Source: Luteimonas abyssi (lineage in GTDB: Bacteria; Pseudomonadota; Gammaproteobacteria; Xanthomonadales; Xanthomonadaceae). Taken from it: a DNA stretch of 64,000 bases. Under the pieces are notes generated by a model that saw only the letters and a list, made by a program, of their open reading frames with translations, was not told the DNA's origin and did no database searches. This document shows positions 8,126 to 15,870 of this stretch, piece after piece; within the stretch, counting starts at the first letter, position 1; every line of letters begins with the position of its first letter. The position numbers were made by a program, and so were the translations under genes. Location of the stretch: positions 3,695,559 to 3,759,558 of the forward strand of contig NZ_KQ759763.1 in the NCBI RefSeq assembly GCF_001482195.1, in the 5' to 3' direction.

Positions 8126-9010
8126 ATGAACGAGACGACATCCAGCCCCATGAGCCGACGCGCCGTCCTGACGTCGGCGGCCGCCGGCATCGCCGCGGCC
8201 ACGGCCTCCGGCCTGGCCCTGGCGGCGACGCCACCCGGTACGGCGACGCACGCCGGCAGCCGCGAGGATGCGGCACCCCTGCAAGGCAAGCGCGCGCTGG
8301 TCACGGGCGCGTCGCGCGGGATCGGCGCGGGGATCGCGCGCGCGCTCGCGGACGCCGGGGCCGACGTCGCGATCACCTACCTCAACTCGCCCGACCGTGC
8401 CGCCGACGTGGTGCGCACGATCGAGGCCATGGGGCGCCGCGCCGTCGCCATCCGCGCCGACAGCGCCGATCCCGCGGCGGTGCGGCGCTCGGTCGACGAG
8501 ACCGTGGCGGGCATCGGCGGTCTCGACATCCTGGTCAACAACGTCGGCATCTCCCGCGACGGCACGTTCGCGGAGATGACCCTGGAGGACATCGATGCGC
8601 TGCTGCACGTCAACACGCGCGCGGCGGTACTCGCGTCGCAGGCGGCGCTGCCGCATCTGCGGACGGGCGGCCGCATCATCACCATCGGCTCGTGCGTCGC
8701 CGAGCGCGTGCCGTTCTCCGGGTTGACCGTGTACTCGATGAGCAAGTCGGCGATGCTCGCGCTCACCCGTGGGCTGGCCCGCGATCTCGGCCCGCAGGGC
8801 ATCACCGTCAACCTGGTCCAGCCCGGTCCGATCGACACGGATCAGAACCCGGCCGATGGCGCGTGGTCCGACCTCAACCGGGGGTTCACCGCGCTGGGCC
8901 GTTACGGCACGCCGGCCGACATCGCCGCGGCGGTGACGTTCCTGGCGAGCCCGGCCGCGGGCTTCATGACCGGCTCCACGCTCACGGTGGATGCGGGATT
9001 CAATGCCTGA
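8126..9010 (+). CDS. Short-chain dehydrogenase with Tat-type signal peptide
   Basis: A 294-residue classical SDR preceded by an apparent twin-arginine leader. The N-terminus carries SRRAVLT followed by a hydrophobic, alanine-rich stretch ending near ALAATPP, which resembles the Tat consensus. The enzyme domain starts near residue 52. It has the cofactor loop TGASRGIGAG, the NNVG motif, the catalytic Ser (TIGSCVAE) and Tyr/Lys (YSMSK). The end (TGSTLTVDAGFNA) is typical of FabG-like enzymes. NADP(H)-dependent SDRs are normally cytosolic; a Tat leader would export the folded enzyme with its bound cofactor. Upstream frames extend further, but GAGGAG about 8 nt before the ATG at 8126 fixes the start. 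It closes the rightward redox cluster. Confidence 0.9.
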   Translation: MNETTSSPMSRRAVLTSAAAGIAAATASGLALAATPPGTATHAGSREDAAPLQGKRALVTGASRGIGAGIARALADAGADVAITYLNSPDRAADVVRTIEAMGRRAVAIRADSADPAAVRRSVDETVAGIGGLDILVNNVGISRDGTFAEMTLEDIDALLHVNTRAAVLASQAALPHLRTGGRIITIGSCVAERVPFSGLTVYSMSKSAMLALTRGLARDLGPQGITVNLVQPGPIDTDQNPADGAWSDLNRGFTALGRYGTPADIAAAVTFLASPAAGFMTGSTLTVDAGFNA

Positions 9011-9051
9011 AGCCCCGGCCGATCGGGATGCGTCGCGCAGATGATCACGCC

Positions 9052-9076
9052 GGCAGGCCGGACGGACCGGCCTGCC
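9052..9076. terminator. Hairpin between convergent genes, probable bidirectional terminator
   Basis: A perfect 10-bp stem with a 5-nt loop, GGCAGGCCGG (9052-9061) and CCGGCCTGCC (9067-9076), lies between the stop of the rightward SDR and the stop of the leftward helical protein. There is no T tract on either side, so it is either a weak intrinsic terminator or a 3'-end stabiliser. Confidence 0.5.
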
Positions 9077-9089
9077 GCGCGGACACGGC

Positions 9090-10754
9090 TCAGACGTTCA
9101 TGCCGAACGGCACGTCGTCCTGCGCCTGGTTCTGTGCGGTCACCTGTTGCAGCAGCACCTGTTGCACCTCCGGCGTGCTCACCCATTGCACGTAGGCGGC
9201 GCGCTGATGCGAGGACATGTCGTCGATCGACATGATTTCCAGGCCGCCGTTGCCGTTGTCCACGGTGAAGTCCGCATCCACCGAGATGATGGGATACCCC
9301 TGCGACGCGTACTGCGACTGCAGGTCGCTCTCGTACTGGGCGATCGTCGTAGCGGGACTGATGTCGACCTCGACCGGCGGGTTCTGGCCCAGGTTGAACG
9401 CGTCGAGGTTGGCGGGCTGCACGAGCAGGTAGTTGGCCGCGTCGCGGAAGGCGTCGCGACGTTGGTCGGCCACGCCGTTGACGTAGTCGGCACGTGCCTG
9501 CGCTTCCTCGTTGGAGCGCGGCAGCAGGGTGTCGGTGATCAGGTCCTTGACGGCGGTCTTGGCGACGCCGCTCAGCGAGGTGCCCTTGGTCTCGATCGCA
9601 TTGAGGAGGATGCCGAGTCCCTCGCGGGCCGCCGCGTTGTCGGCATCCGCGCTCTTGCCGTCGGCGATCAGGCGCTCGCCGATCGAGCCGCTCAGCATCG
9701 CCTGCATGGCACCGAGTTCGCGCCCGTAGGCGGACGACAGGTTCGCGCTGCCCCCGTAGGACTGCATGAGGCCCTCCTGCCACTCGCCGGCGGCCACCAT
9801 CAGCTCGGCGAGCGCGTCGGGGCTGGCGCCGCCGGCGGCGTAGAGCAGATCGTGCGCGGCCTCGAACGGCATCTCGATGCCGTCGCGCAGGGGATCCTGC
9901 TGGTCCAGCGGGATGTCGACCGGGCTGTTGGCCGCGTAGGCGATGTCGGCGAAGTACTCGGTCGCGATGGCCGCCATCGCATCGTCCATGCCGAACAGCA
10001 TCTTGCCGTCCTTGGCATCGACGACATCGATGATCTGGCGTGCGGCGTACTCGGCCATGGCGGGATCTTCGGACCGGTGGGTGACCGCGCCCGACTCGAA
10101 CACCTGCGCGACCTGCCAACTGGGAAAGAACTCCGGGCCGTTCACCAGCCGGTCGGCGAAGGCGGCCGAGCTCAGTGCGGCGGCTTCCGGGTTGCGGGCC
10201 ACGGCCTCCAGGACCTGGCCCGCGCCGAGCGACGCGGCACCGTCCTGCAGATCGATGACCTCGCGCATTCCCCGCATCAGGAAATCGGTGGAGAACTCGC
10301 CGTGGCGCATCAGCGCACCGACGCCGTCCACCGTGCTCGGATAGCCGTCGATGCCGGCGAAGAACGCGTCCTGCCATTCCGTGGACAGCTGGTCGCTGTG
10401 CGACGCCGCGCCCAGCGCCTCGGAGAACTGCTCCAGGAAGGCGGCGTTCTGCTCGTCGCTGGCGTAGGGGAAGTAGCCTTCCTTCGCCACGCTGCGCAGT
10501 GCGTCGGCGGGGAAGCCTTCGATGAAGCCGGCGGCGAAGTCCGGATCCTCCAGCTGCGTGGCGTTCTCCTCGAACAGCGTGGCGACGGCATCGGGGTCGT
10601 TCCAGACCTCCGGGTCGATCATCTCCTCCGCCAGCGCCTGACCCTCCTGGTGGAGCGTCTCGGTGGCCGGGGTCTCGGGCGGCGTGTTCCCGGCGTCCAT
10701 GGGAACGACCGGGGTCATCGGGGCGGTCACGCCCATCGCGTCGCTGACGTGCAT
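9090..10754 (-). CDS. Large soluble helical protein, DUF6571-like (function unknown)
   Basis: A 554-residue acidic protein with no signal peptide or transmembrane segment and an almost wholly helical appearance. I recognise no enzyme motif. Segment order and wording, for example FLEQFSEALGAAS (106-118), FSTDFLMRGMREVIDLQDG (154-172), VLEAVARNPEAAA (181-193) and the late SGSIGERLIADG block (355-366), recall the DUF6571 proteins of actinobacteria that sit near type VII secretion genes. That resemblance is from memory and needs a profile search. The same blocks in the same order occur in the 608-residue protein at 15871-17697. The C-terminal 150 residues differ and carry a beta-like stretch (SQGYPIISVDADFTVD). 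No secretion genes are near. It is followed at its 3' end by a strong hairpin shared with the convergent SDR. Confidence 0.75.
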   Translation of the reverse strand: MHVSDAMGVTAPMTPVVPMDAGNTPPETPATETLHQEGQALAEEMIDPEVWNDPDAVATLFEENATQLEDPDFAAGFIEGFPADALRSVAKEGYFPYASDEQNAAFLEQFSEALGAASHSDQLSTEWQDAFFAGIDGYPSTVDGVGALMRHGEFSTDFLMRGMREVIDLQDGAASLGAGQVLEAVARNPEAAALSSAAFADRLVNGPEFFPSWQVAQVFESGAVTHRSEDPAMAEYAARQIIDVVDAKDGKMLFGMDDAMAAIATEYFADIAYAANSPVDIPLDQQDPLRDGIEMPFEAAHDLLYAAGGASPDALAELMVAAGEWQEGLMQSYGGSANLSSAYGRELGAMQAMLSGSIGERLIADGKSADADNAAAREGLGILLNAIETKGTSLSGVAKTAVKDLITDTLLPRSNEEAQARADYVNGVADQRRDAFRDAANYLLVQPANLDAFNLGQNPPVEVDISPATTIAQYESDLQSQYASQGYPIISVDADFTVDNGNGGLEIMSIDDMSSHQRAAYVQWVSTPEVQQVLLQQVTAQNQAQDDVPFGMNV

Positions 10755-10949
10755 CGGAGGATCTCGCAGGAACGGGCCTGACCCCGATTATCCGGGCCGG
10801 GCGCGCGGCCACCATTGGGGCGTGCCCTAGCCCCGCCGGCAACGCGTGAAGAGGCGTTCAGCCGCGCTCGCGCGCGCCGCCCGGGGCGGCAGGGTTCGGA
10901 CGGTGACGTGTCGCGTCCTCGATGCGGCCCGCCCGTGGGCGGTGGCCGG

Positions 10950-11861
10950 CTAGCGGTACGGCCCCGGCCCGCGCCAGACGATCTCGCCGCGGCGGTAGAC
11001 CTGCTGCATGTTGATGATCTCGCGGGCGTCGCCGATGAATTCCATCTCCGGCGAATCCGGATCGAGCAGGCGACAGGGGCCGGATTCGCGACGGATCGCG
11101 GTCTCCAGCGGGCACACCATGCGCTGGCGGGTGCCGGGCAGCGGCATCGACACCTCGGTCATGCCCTCGTCGCGCCAGGCGCGCATGCGCGTCTCGCTGC
11201 GGGTGTCGTAGAAGACCTGGTAGCCGCCCACTTCCATGCTGGGTTCGCCGGAGCGCGATTCGTGGCGACGGCCATGCTCGACGGCCGGACCGCGGGTCGG
11301 GCCGGCGTTCACGGGCGCGGTGTCCTCGGCCAGCATGCCGGGCGGCTGGCCCCAGACCTGCGGGCGACGCTCGGTGCTGGGCGGCGGGTTGGCGGCCGGC
11401 GTCTCCGAACGGACGGGTGCGGACGCGGCGGCCGACGGGCGCACCTGCGGCTGCGGCGGGCGCGGCGGGGCCGGGGCGTCGGGCGTGTCCTCGGCGTCGC
11501 GGCGCTCGGCCTCGTCGGCGCGGATCACCTGGGTGATCTGCAGGCGCGACGCGGCGGCCGCGGGTTCGGGCGGCGTGGGCTCGGGTTCCGGGGGCGTCTC
11601 GGTCGGTGTGGGCACCGCGGCCATCGGCGGCGAGGGATGCAGCGGGTCGGCCGGCGCCGCGCTCTCGCCGATGAACTCCACCGCGATGCGGCTGCCGGCG
11701 GCGGCCCCCTGCGGCGTGGACGGCGTCGGCGGCGGGGCGAACAGCAGGGCGAGCAGAAGCGCGACGTGCAGCGCACCACTGCCCACGCCGGCGATCCACG
11801 GCTGCAGGCGATCGATGCGGGGCCGGGCTCGGGCAGCCGCACGTGAGGACGCTCTGGTCAT
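10950..11861 (-). CDS. TonB-like inner-membrane protein with proline-rich linker and unfamiliar C-terminal domain
   Basis: A 303-residue protein with a basic N-terminus and one transmembrane helix (about residues 23-42) that contains Ser28 and His32 in SGALH. That is the SxxxH spacing that lets TonB contact ExbB/ExbD. A long Pro/Glu/Ala-rich region (about 44-190) resembles the periplasm-spanning arm of TonB or TolA. The last 100 residues (from about 205) do not show the usual TonB C-terminal YP motif. They contain EVGGYQVFYDTRSETRMRAW, two cysteines (MVCPLE and GPCRLL) that could form a disulfide, and a final REIINMQQVYRRGEIVWRG. The start at 11861 gives the shortest cytoplasmic tail; no clear Shine-Dalgarno is seen. 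ExbB/ExbD genes are not in this window. It could be an energy transducer with a different outer-membrane partner, or a structural protein. Confidence 0.75.
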   Translation of the reverse strand: MTRASSRAAARARPRIDRLQPWIAGVGSGALHVALLLALLFAPPPTPSTPQGAAAGSRIAVEFIGESAAPADPLHPSPPMAAVPTPTETPPEPEPTPPEPAAAASRLQITQVIRADEAERRDAEDTPDAPAPPRPPQPQVRPSAAASAPVRSETPAANPPPSTERRPQVWGQPPGMLAEDTAPVNAGPTRGPAVEHGRRHESRSGEPSMEVGGYQVFYDTRSETRMRAWRDEGMTEVSMPLPGTRQRMVCPLETAIRRESGPCRLLDPDSPEMEFIGDAREIINMQQVYRRGEIVWRGPGPYR

Positions 11862-12412
11862 GCGGCCGGAGGAGCCTCGGGCGTGCGGGCCTTCATCGGG
11901 ATACGGCAGTGTGGGACGTGGGGTCGGGCATCGTAACGCGTCGACGTGTCCGGCAACCTTTCCGGCGCGGGGCGCATCCATGCCTGATCCTGTCGGGTGC
12001 CCGGCGAGCCGACGGGCCCGGCGTGGTCGACCGTTCCCGCCCACGGATCGACCGCCGGCGCGCACGCATGCCGGTGTGGTCGCATGCGAGTCCCTGCGCG
12101 CCGATTCGCCGTGCCGGCGGTGGTCGCGCTACGGCGCCGGGTATTGCCTCATCCTGGATCCGCTCGGGATTGCAGCGCCGCCCGTACTCGGGCGGCGGTC
12201 GTCCGCGACCGCCGTGGCCCGTCGCCGTGCCGGCGCGACAAGCCCGCCGCGTGCATCACAGCGCCGCGATCGCCTGTGCGACCGGCGCATCGCCGTCGCC
12301 GAAGTCCAGCGTCCGACGATGGCTGCCGGCCCGGGCCGAGGATGGTCCAGTCAGCGCGGTGCCGCGCAGGTGGGCATCGGCTGCGGCACTGGCCTCCGCC
12401 GAGCCGCGCGCG
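11862..12412. other. Gene-free stretch of about 550 bp, nothing recognised
   Basis: This region lies upstream of the TonB-like gene and downstream of the epimerase gene. The open frames crossing it give arginine- or proline-rich peptides without family resemblance. I saw no tRNA, no strong intrinsic terminator and no repeat worth naming. It should hold the promoter of the TonB-like gene. A diverged or decayed gene cannot be excluded. Confidence 0.45.
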
Positions 12413-13243
12413 CTACGCCCGTCCAGCCGCGACCGCATCCGCCAGGCGTGGGAACTGCGGCGTGAAGCCGAGTTCATCGCGGATGCGCCGGCCGTCGAGC
12501 AGCGCGCCGAAGACCGCTGCGCGTTCGGGATCCGAGCCGTCGGGCGGCGGCTGGCCGACGGACGCGAACAGGGTCGCGAGATCGGGGGCGTCGTCGTCGA
12601 CCACGTTGTAGATGCGGTGGGCAGGCGAGGGTGCATCGAGCAGGCGCATCACCGCTTGCGCGACGTCGGCGTGGTGGGCGATCGACATGCGCTGGCCGGG
12701 CGGGAAGCGCTGCGCGAACGGCACGATGTCGGCGATGTGGGTGTCGCCGTCGCCGTAGACGAAGGGCAGCCGCAGGATGCGCGTGTCCAGGTTCTCGGTG
12801 CCGAGCAGCATGCGTTCGGCCGCGAGCTTGCTCAACGGGTAGGCATCGACCGGTGCGCAGGGATCGTCTTCTTTCGCCAGGCCGCCGTGGCCGGCGCCGT
12901 AGACGAGCCCCGTGCTCATGAACACGAAGCGCGCCACCGACGCGTCGCGCGCGGCGGTCGCCAGGTGTTGCGTGCCCAGATCGTTGACGGCGTGGGCCTG
13001 CTCCGGCGTGGCGCCACGGAAGAACGCCGCGCAATGCACGACGGCGTCCATGCCGTGCACCGCGGCGGCCAGCGAGTCCGGTTCGAGCAGGTCGCCCTCC
13101 ACGAGGGCGACGCCACGTTCGACGAGTGAGGCCGCCCGCGCGGAATCGCGCACGAGGGCATGGATGGCGTCGCCGCGCTGCACCAGCCGCTCGACGAGTC
13201 TGCTTCCAACTTTTCCGGTCGCGCCGGTCACGAGAATGTTCAT
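12413..13243 (-). CDS. NAD-dependent epimerase/dehydratase family protein (extended SDR)
   Basis: A 276-residue extended SDR, predicted to be cytosolic and NAD(P)-dependent. The cofactor loop is at the very start (ILVTGATGKVGSRLVERL). The acidic turn GDLLEPDSL follows, then the catalytic Ser/Thr region FVFMSTGLVYG and the Tyr-Lys pair in DAYPLSKLAAERML. Members act on nucleotide sugars, flavonoid-like ketones or reactive carbonyls; this substrate is unknown. The start is either 13243 or the in-frame ATG at 13252, and the sequence does not decide. The gene is divergent from an AraC regulator, and the short shared region has a dyad beside the regulator's start, so the regulator probably controls it. 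Confidence 0.88.
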   Translation of the reverse strand: MNILVTGATGKVGSRLVERLVQRGDAIHALVRDSARAASLVERGVALVEGDLLEPDSLAAAVHGMDAVVHCAAFFRGATPEQAHAVNDLGTQHLATAARDASVARFVFMSTGLVYGAGHGGLAKEDDPCAPVDAYPLSKLAAERMLLGTENLDTRILRLPFVYGDGDTHIADIVPFAQRFPPGQRMSIAHHADVAQAVMRLLDAPSPAHRIYNVVDDDAPDLATLFASVGQPPPDGSDPERAAVFGALLDGRRIRDELGFTPQFPRLADAVAAGRA

Positions 13244-13323
13244 GCGCCCCATGTTGGAGCGCGCCGGCGCGCAGGCATTGGAGAAAACGGCCATGCCGTC
13301 GCGTGCTTGCGCCGGGGGGCGGG

Positions 13324-13341
13324 GGGTCACCAGAATGACCC
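13324..13341. promoter_or_regulatory. GGGTCA-N6-TGACCC dyad at the AraC gene start
   Basis: A perfect 6-bp inverted repeat (GGGTCA 13324-13329, TGACCC 13336-13341) ends one base before the ATG of the AraC-type gene, in the space where its ribosome binding site should be. The location suggests an operator for autoregulation or for control of the divergent epimerase. No protein is shown to bind it. Confidence 0.45.
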
Positions 13342-13342
13342 G

Positions 13343-14113
13343 ATGGACGACGGGATCCATCGCTATCGCGTTGCGACCGATGCGCGGACATCGCACCTGG
13401 TGACGGGCATGCGGGTGGATGTGTGCGGGCGGGCGCTCGCCCGGATCGCGGTCCCGAGTGCGGACGTGCGGCTGATCGTCCGATTCGATCCCGCCTTGCC
13501 CGGCCACGTCGACGTGCACGCGATCGGGGCGCGCGACCGGATCCACCGCAAGCGCATCCCGGGCGGGCGAACGGTCCTGCTCGCGGCGCTGCGACCGGGC
13601 GCGTGCGAGACGGTGCTCGGCGTACCGGCCTCGGCAGTGCGCGGACGCACGGTGCCGCTCGAGGATCTGTGGGGGCGCGAGGCGGTCCAGCGCCTGCGCG
13701 GCGACATCGCCGAAACGCGCGATCCGCGTGCGGCCGCGACGCTGCTGGAGCGCGCCATCGTCCGCCAGGCCGCGCACGGCCGGTCGTCGGGCGTGTGCGG
13801 CCGGCGTCTCCAGCAGGCCCTGCAGGGCCTGCAGAACGCGAAGGTGGGCGTGGCCGCGCGCACCCTGGGCGTCAGCGAACGACAGCTTCGGCGTCAGTTC
13901 CAGGACGCGTTCGGCATGGGGCCCAAGGCGGTCGCCCGGTTGCAGCGCTTCGAGCGCGCGCTGCATGCGGTGCGCGCCTGCGACGCCATCCGGTGGTCGG
14001 AGATCGCCGCGGACGCGGGGTATTACGATCAGGCGCATCTGATCGCCGAGTTCCGGGCGATCGCCGGCGTGACCCCGGGCCGGCTGCTCGCCGAGTTGCC
14101 GCACGCGGTCTGA
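13343..14113 (+). CDS. AraC-family transcriptional regulator
   Basis: A 256-residue regulator with an N-terminal sensory half (about 1-140) of the kind annotated DUF6597-like and a C-terminal double helix-turn-helix AraC domain (about 160-250). The first helix-turn-helix is near VAARTLGVSERQLRRQFQDA. The second is near WSEIAADAGYYDQAHLIAEF, which includes the family signature GYYDQAHL. It is divergent from the epimerase gene with a 99-bp gap that holds a dyad directly before this ATG. It is therefore probably a local regulator of that enzyme. The start at 13343 fits the domain boundary, but no Shine-Dalgarno is visible, only a G-run and the dyad. This may mean low or regulated translation. 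Confidence 0.88.
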   Translation: MDDGIHRYRVATDARTSHLVTGMRVDVCGRALARIAVPSADVRLIVRFDPALPGHVDVHAIGARDRIHRKRIPGGRTVLLAALRPGACETVLGVPASAVRGRTVPLEDLWGREAVQRLRGDIAETRDPRAAATLLERAIVRQAAHGRSSGVCGRRLQQALQGLQNAKVGVAARTLGVSERQLRRQFQDAFGMGPKAVARLQRFERALHAVRACDAIRWSEIAADAGYYDQAHLIAEFRAIAGVTPGRLLAELPHAV

Positions 14114-14234
14114 CCCCGGGCATTCCCGGTCGCCGGCGTACGGTGTCGCGCCCGGCATCGGGCCGGCCTGCGCGGGCGCGGCGGATGCCGGCGATTGCGC
14201 CGCCTGTCACGTTGCGGCGGCGTCCGCAGCGATC

Positions 14235-14246
14235 GCATACGTATGC
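14235..14246. promoter_or_regulatory. Perfect palindrome GCATACGTATGC upstream of amylase (LacI/GalR-type operator candidate)
   Basis: A 12-bp perfect palindrome with a central CG dinucleotide lies 131 bp before the amylase start. Operators of LacI/GalR regulators are commonly symmetric with a central CG, and such regulators often control maltose and starch genes. No LacI-family gene is in the window, so the assignment is inference. Confidence 0.35.
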
Positions 14247-14376
14247 ATGCGCCGTCGCCTGGATGCTGCAGCGCGATGCGCGGTACATGGAGCGGGCGCG
14301 CCGCATGCGGCGCTGGGGCCGGCGGGATCCACGCCGGTCGTGTCGCGATCGGCTGCCACCTCTGCGGAGCGCTCTC

Positions 14377-15804
14377 ATGCACCCTCGACCGGCCTGTTCT
14401 GCGTTCTTCCGTCGTCGCACCTGGCATCGGCGCCTGCTCGCGGCCTTGTGGCTGGCGCTGGTGGTGGGCGGCGCACGTGCGGACGTCATCCTGCACGCCT
14501 TCAACTGGCCGTATGCCACGGTCGAGGCGCGTGCGACGGAGATCGCGCAGGCCGGTTACCGCAAGGTGATGGTGGCGCCGGCGTACCGATCGCAAGGCAC
14601 CGAGTGGTGGGCGCGGTATCAGCCGCAGGACCTGCGGGTGATCGAGCATCCGCTGGGCGATACCGAAACCTTCGCCAGCATGGTGCAGGCGCTGGCCGCG
14701 CATGGCGTCGAGACCTATGCCGACGTGGTGCTCAACCACATGGCGAACGAGGCCTGGCTGCGGCCGGATCTGGATTACCCGGGCGCGGCCGTGCTCGCGC
14801 AGTACGCGGCGGATCCCGCGCGATACGGTGCGCTGCGCCTGTACGGGAATCTCGCATCGAATGCCTTCGGGGCGGCGGATTTCGGTCCGGCCGTGTGCAT
14901 CGTCGACTACACCGACGTGAGCCAGGTCCAGCAGTGGCGCCTGTGCGGGGGCGGCGACGATCCCGGCCTTCCGGACCTGGTCGCCAACGATCACGTCGTG
15001 CGGCAGCAGCGCGACTATCTGCTCGCACTGAAGGCGCTCGGCGTGACCGGCTTCCGGGTGGATGCTGCGAAACACATGCCGGCCGCGCACATCAACCGGG
15101 TCATCGATGCCGGCGTCCGCGCCGGAATGCATGTCTTCGGCGAAGTGATCACCACCGGCGGCGCCGGCAGCCTGGATTACGATCGCTTCCTGCTGCCGTA
15201 CATGGCCGAGACCGGGCACGGCGCCTACGATTTCCCGCTGTTCAACACCCTGCGGCAGGCGTTGCTGCCGGGTGGGCACTTCGACACCCTGGTCGACCCG
15301 GGCGCCTACGGCCAGGCCCTGCCCGGCGCGCGCGCGGTGACGTTCGCGATCACCCACGACATTCCCAACAACGCGGGCTTCCGCTACGCGATCCTCGATC
15401 CGGTGGACGAGACCCTCGCCTATGCCTATCTGCTCGGACGCGACGGCGGGGTGCCGATGGTCTACACCGACAACGACGAGAGCGGCGACGGGCGCTGGGT
15501 GGACGCCTGGCGGCGCGACGACCTGGTGCGGATGATCGGCTTCCACAACGCCATGCAGGGCCGCGACATGCAGGTGCTCGCGTACGGCGCGTGCCACGTG
15601 CTGTTCCGGCGCGGCGACGCCGGCATCGTCGGCATCAACAAGTGCGGGCACGCGGTGCAGGCGACGGTGCCGATGCAGAACAGCGTGCTGCATTGGCACG
15701 TGCCGTACACCGATGCACTCGGGTCCGGCAGCGTGGTGACGATCGGAAGCGGCACCCATACCTTCGAGCTGCCGCCGCGGCAGGCCCGGATGTGGCGGCG
15801 TTGA
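14377..15804 (+). CDS. Secreted alpha-amylase (GH13)
   Basis: A 475-residue glycoside hydrolase family 13 enzyme with an N-terminal signal peptide (basic start, hydrophobic LLAALWLALVVGGARA, mature end starting near DVILHAFNW). It is predicted to be an extracellular or periplasmic endo-acting alpha-1,4-glucanase. The four conserved regions are visible: I in YADVVLNHM, II in GFRVDAAKH (nucleophile Asp), III in HVFGEVI (acid/base Glu) and IV in FAITHDIPN (third Asp). A C-terminal beta-domain ends with ELPPRQARMWRR. The start at 14377 has GGAG about 8 nt upstream, and the open frame further upstream is non-coding. It is monocistronic. A perfect palindrome 131 bp upstream may be its operator. Length is normal for small bacterial amylases without a starch-binding domain. 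Confidence 0.93.
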   Translation: MHPRPACSAFFRRRTWHRRLLAALWLALVVGGARADVILHAFNWPYATVEARATEIAQAGYRKVMVAPAYRSQGTEWWARYQPQDLRVIEHPLGDTETFASMVQALAAHGVETYADVVLNHMANEAWLRPDLDYPGAAVLAQYAADPARYGALRLYGNLASNAFGAADFGPAVCIVDYTDVSQVQQWRLCGGGDDPGLPDLVANDHVVRQQRDYLLALKALGVTGFRVDAAKHMPAAHINRVIDAGVRAGMHVFGEVITTGGAGSLDYDRFLLPYMAETGHGAYDFPLFNTLRQALLPGGHFDTLVDPGAYGQALPGARAVTFAITHDIPNNAGFRYAILDPVDETLAYAYLLGRDGGVPMVYTDNDESGDGRWVDAWRRDDLVRMIGFHNAMQGRDMQVLAYGACHVLFRRGDAGIVGINKCGHAVQATVPMQNSVLHWHVPYTDALGSGSVVTIGSGTHTFELPPRQARMWRR

Positions 15805-15823
15805 GCCGCCGCATCCGCGCCCG

Positions 15824-15862
15824 GGTCACCTGCGACCGTCCGCACGCCGGTCACCTGCGACC
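15824..15862. repeat. 14-bp direct repeat, two copies
   Basis: GGTCACCTGCGACC occurs at 15824-15837 and again at 15849-15862 (period 25) in the short gap between the convergent amylase and helical-protein genes. No gene explains it. It could be a small local duplication. Confidence 0.6.
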
Positions 15863-15870
15863 CGGTCCGG

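Noticed and set aside
9090..10754. Idea that the helical protein is a type IV secretion effector with an XVIPCD-type tail
   Set aside because: I saw no XVIPCD-like C-terminal pattern and no immunity gene beside it.
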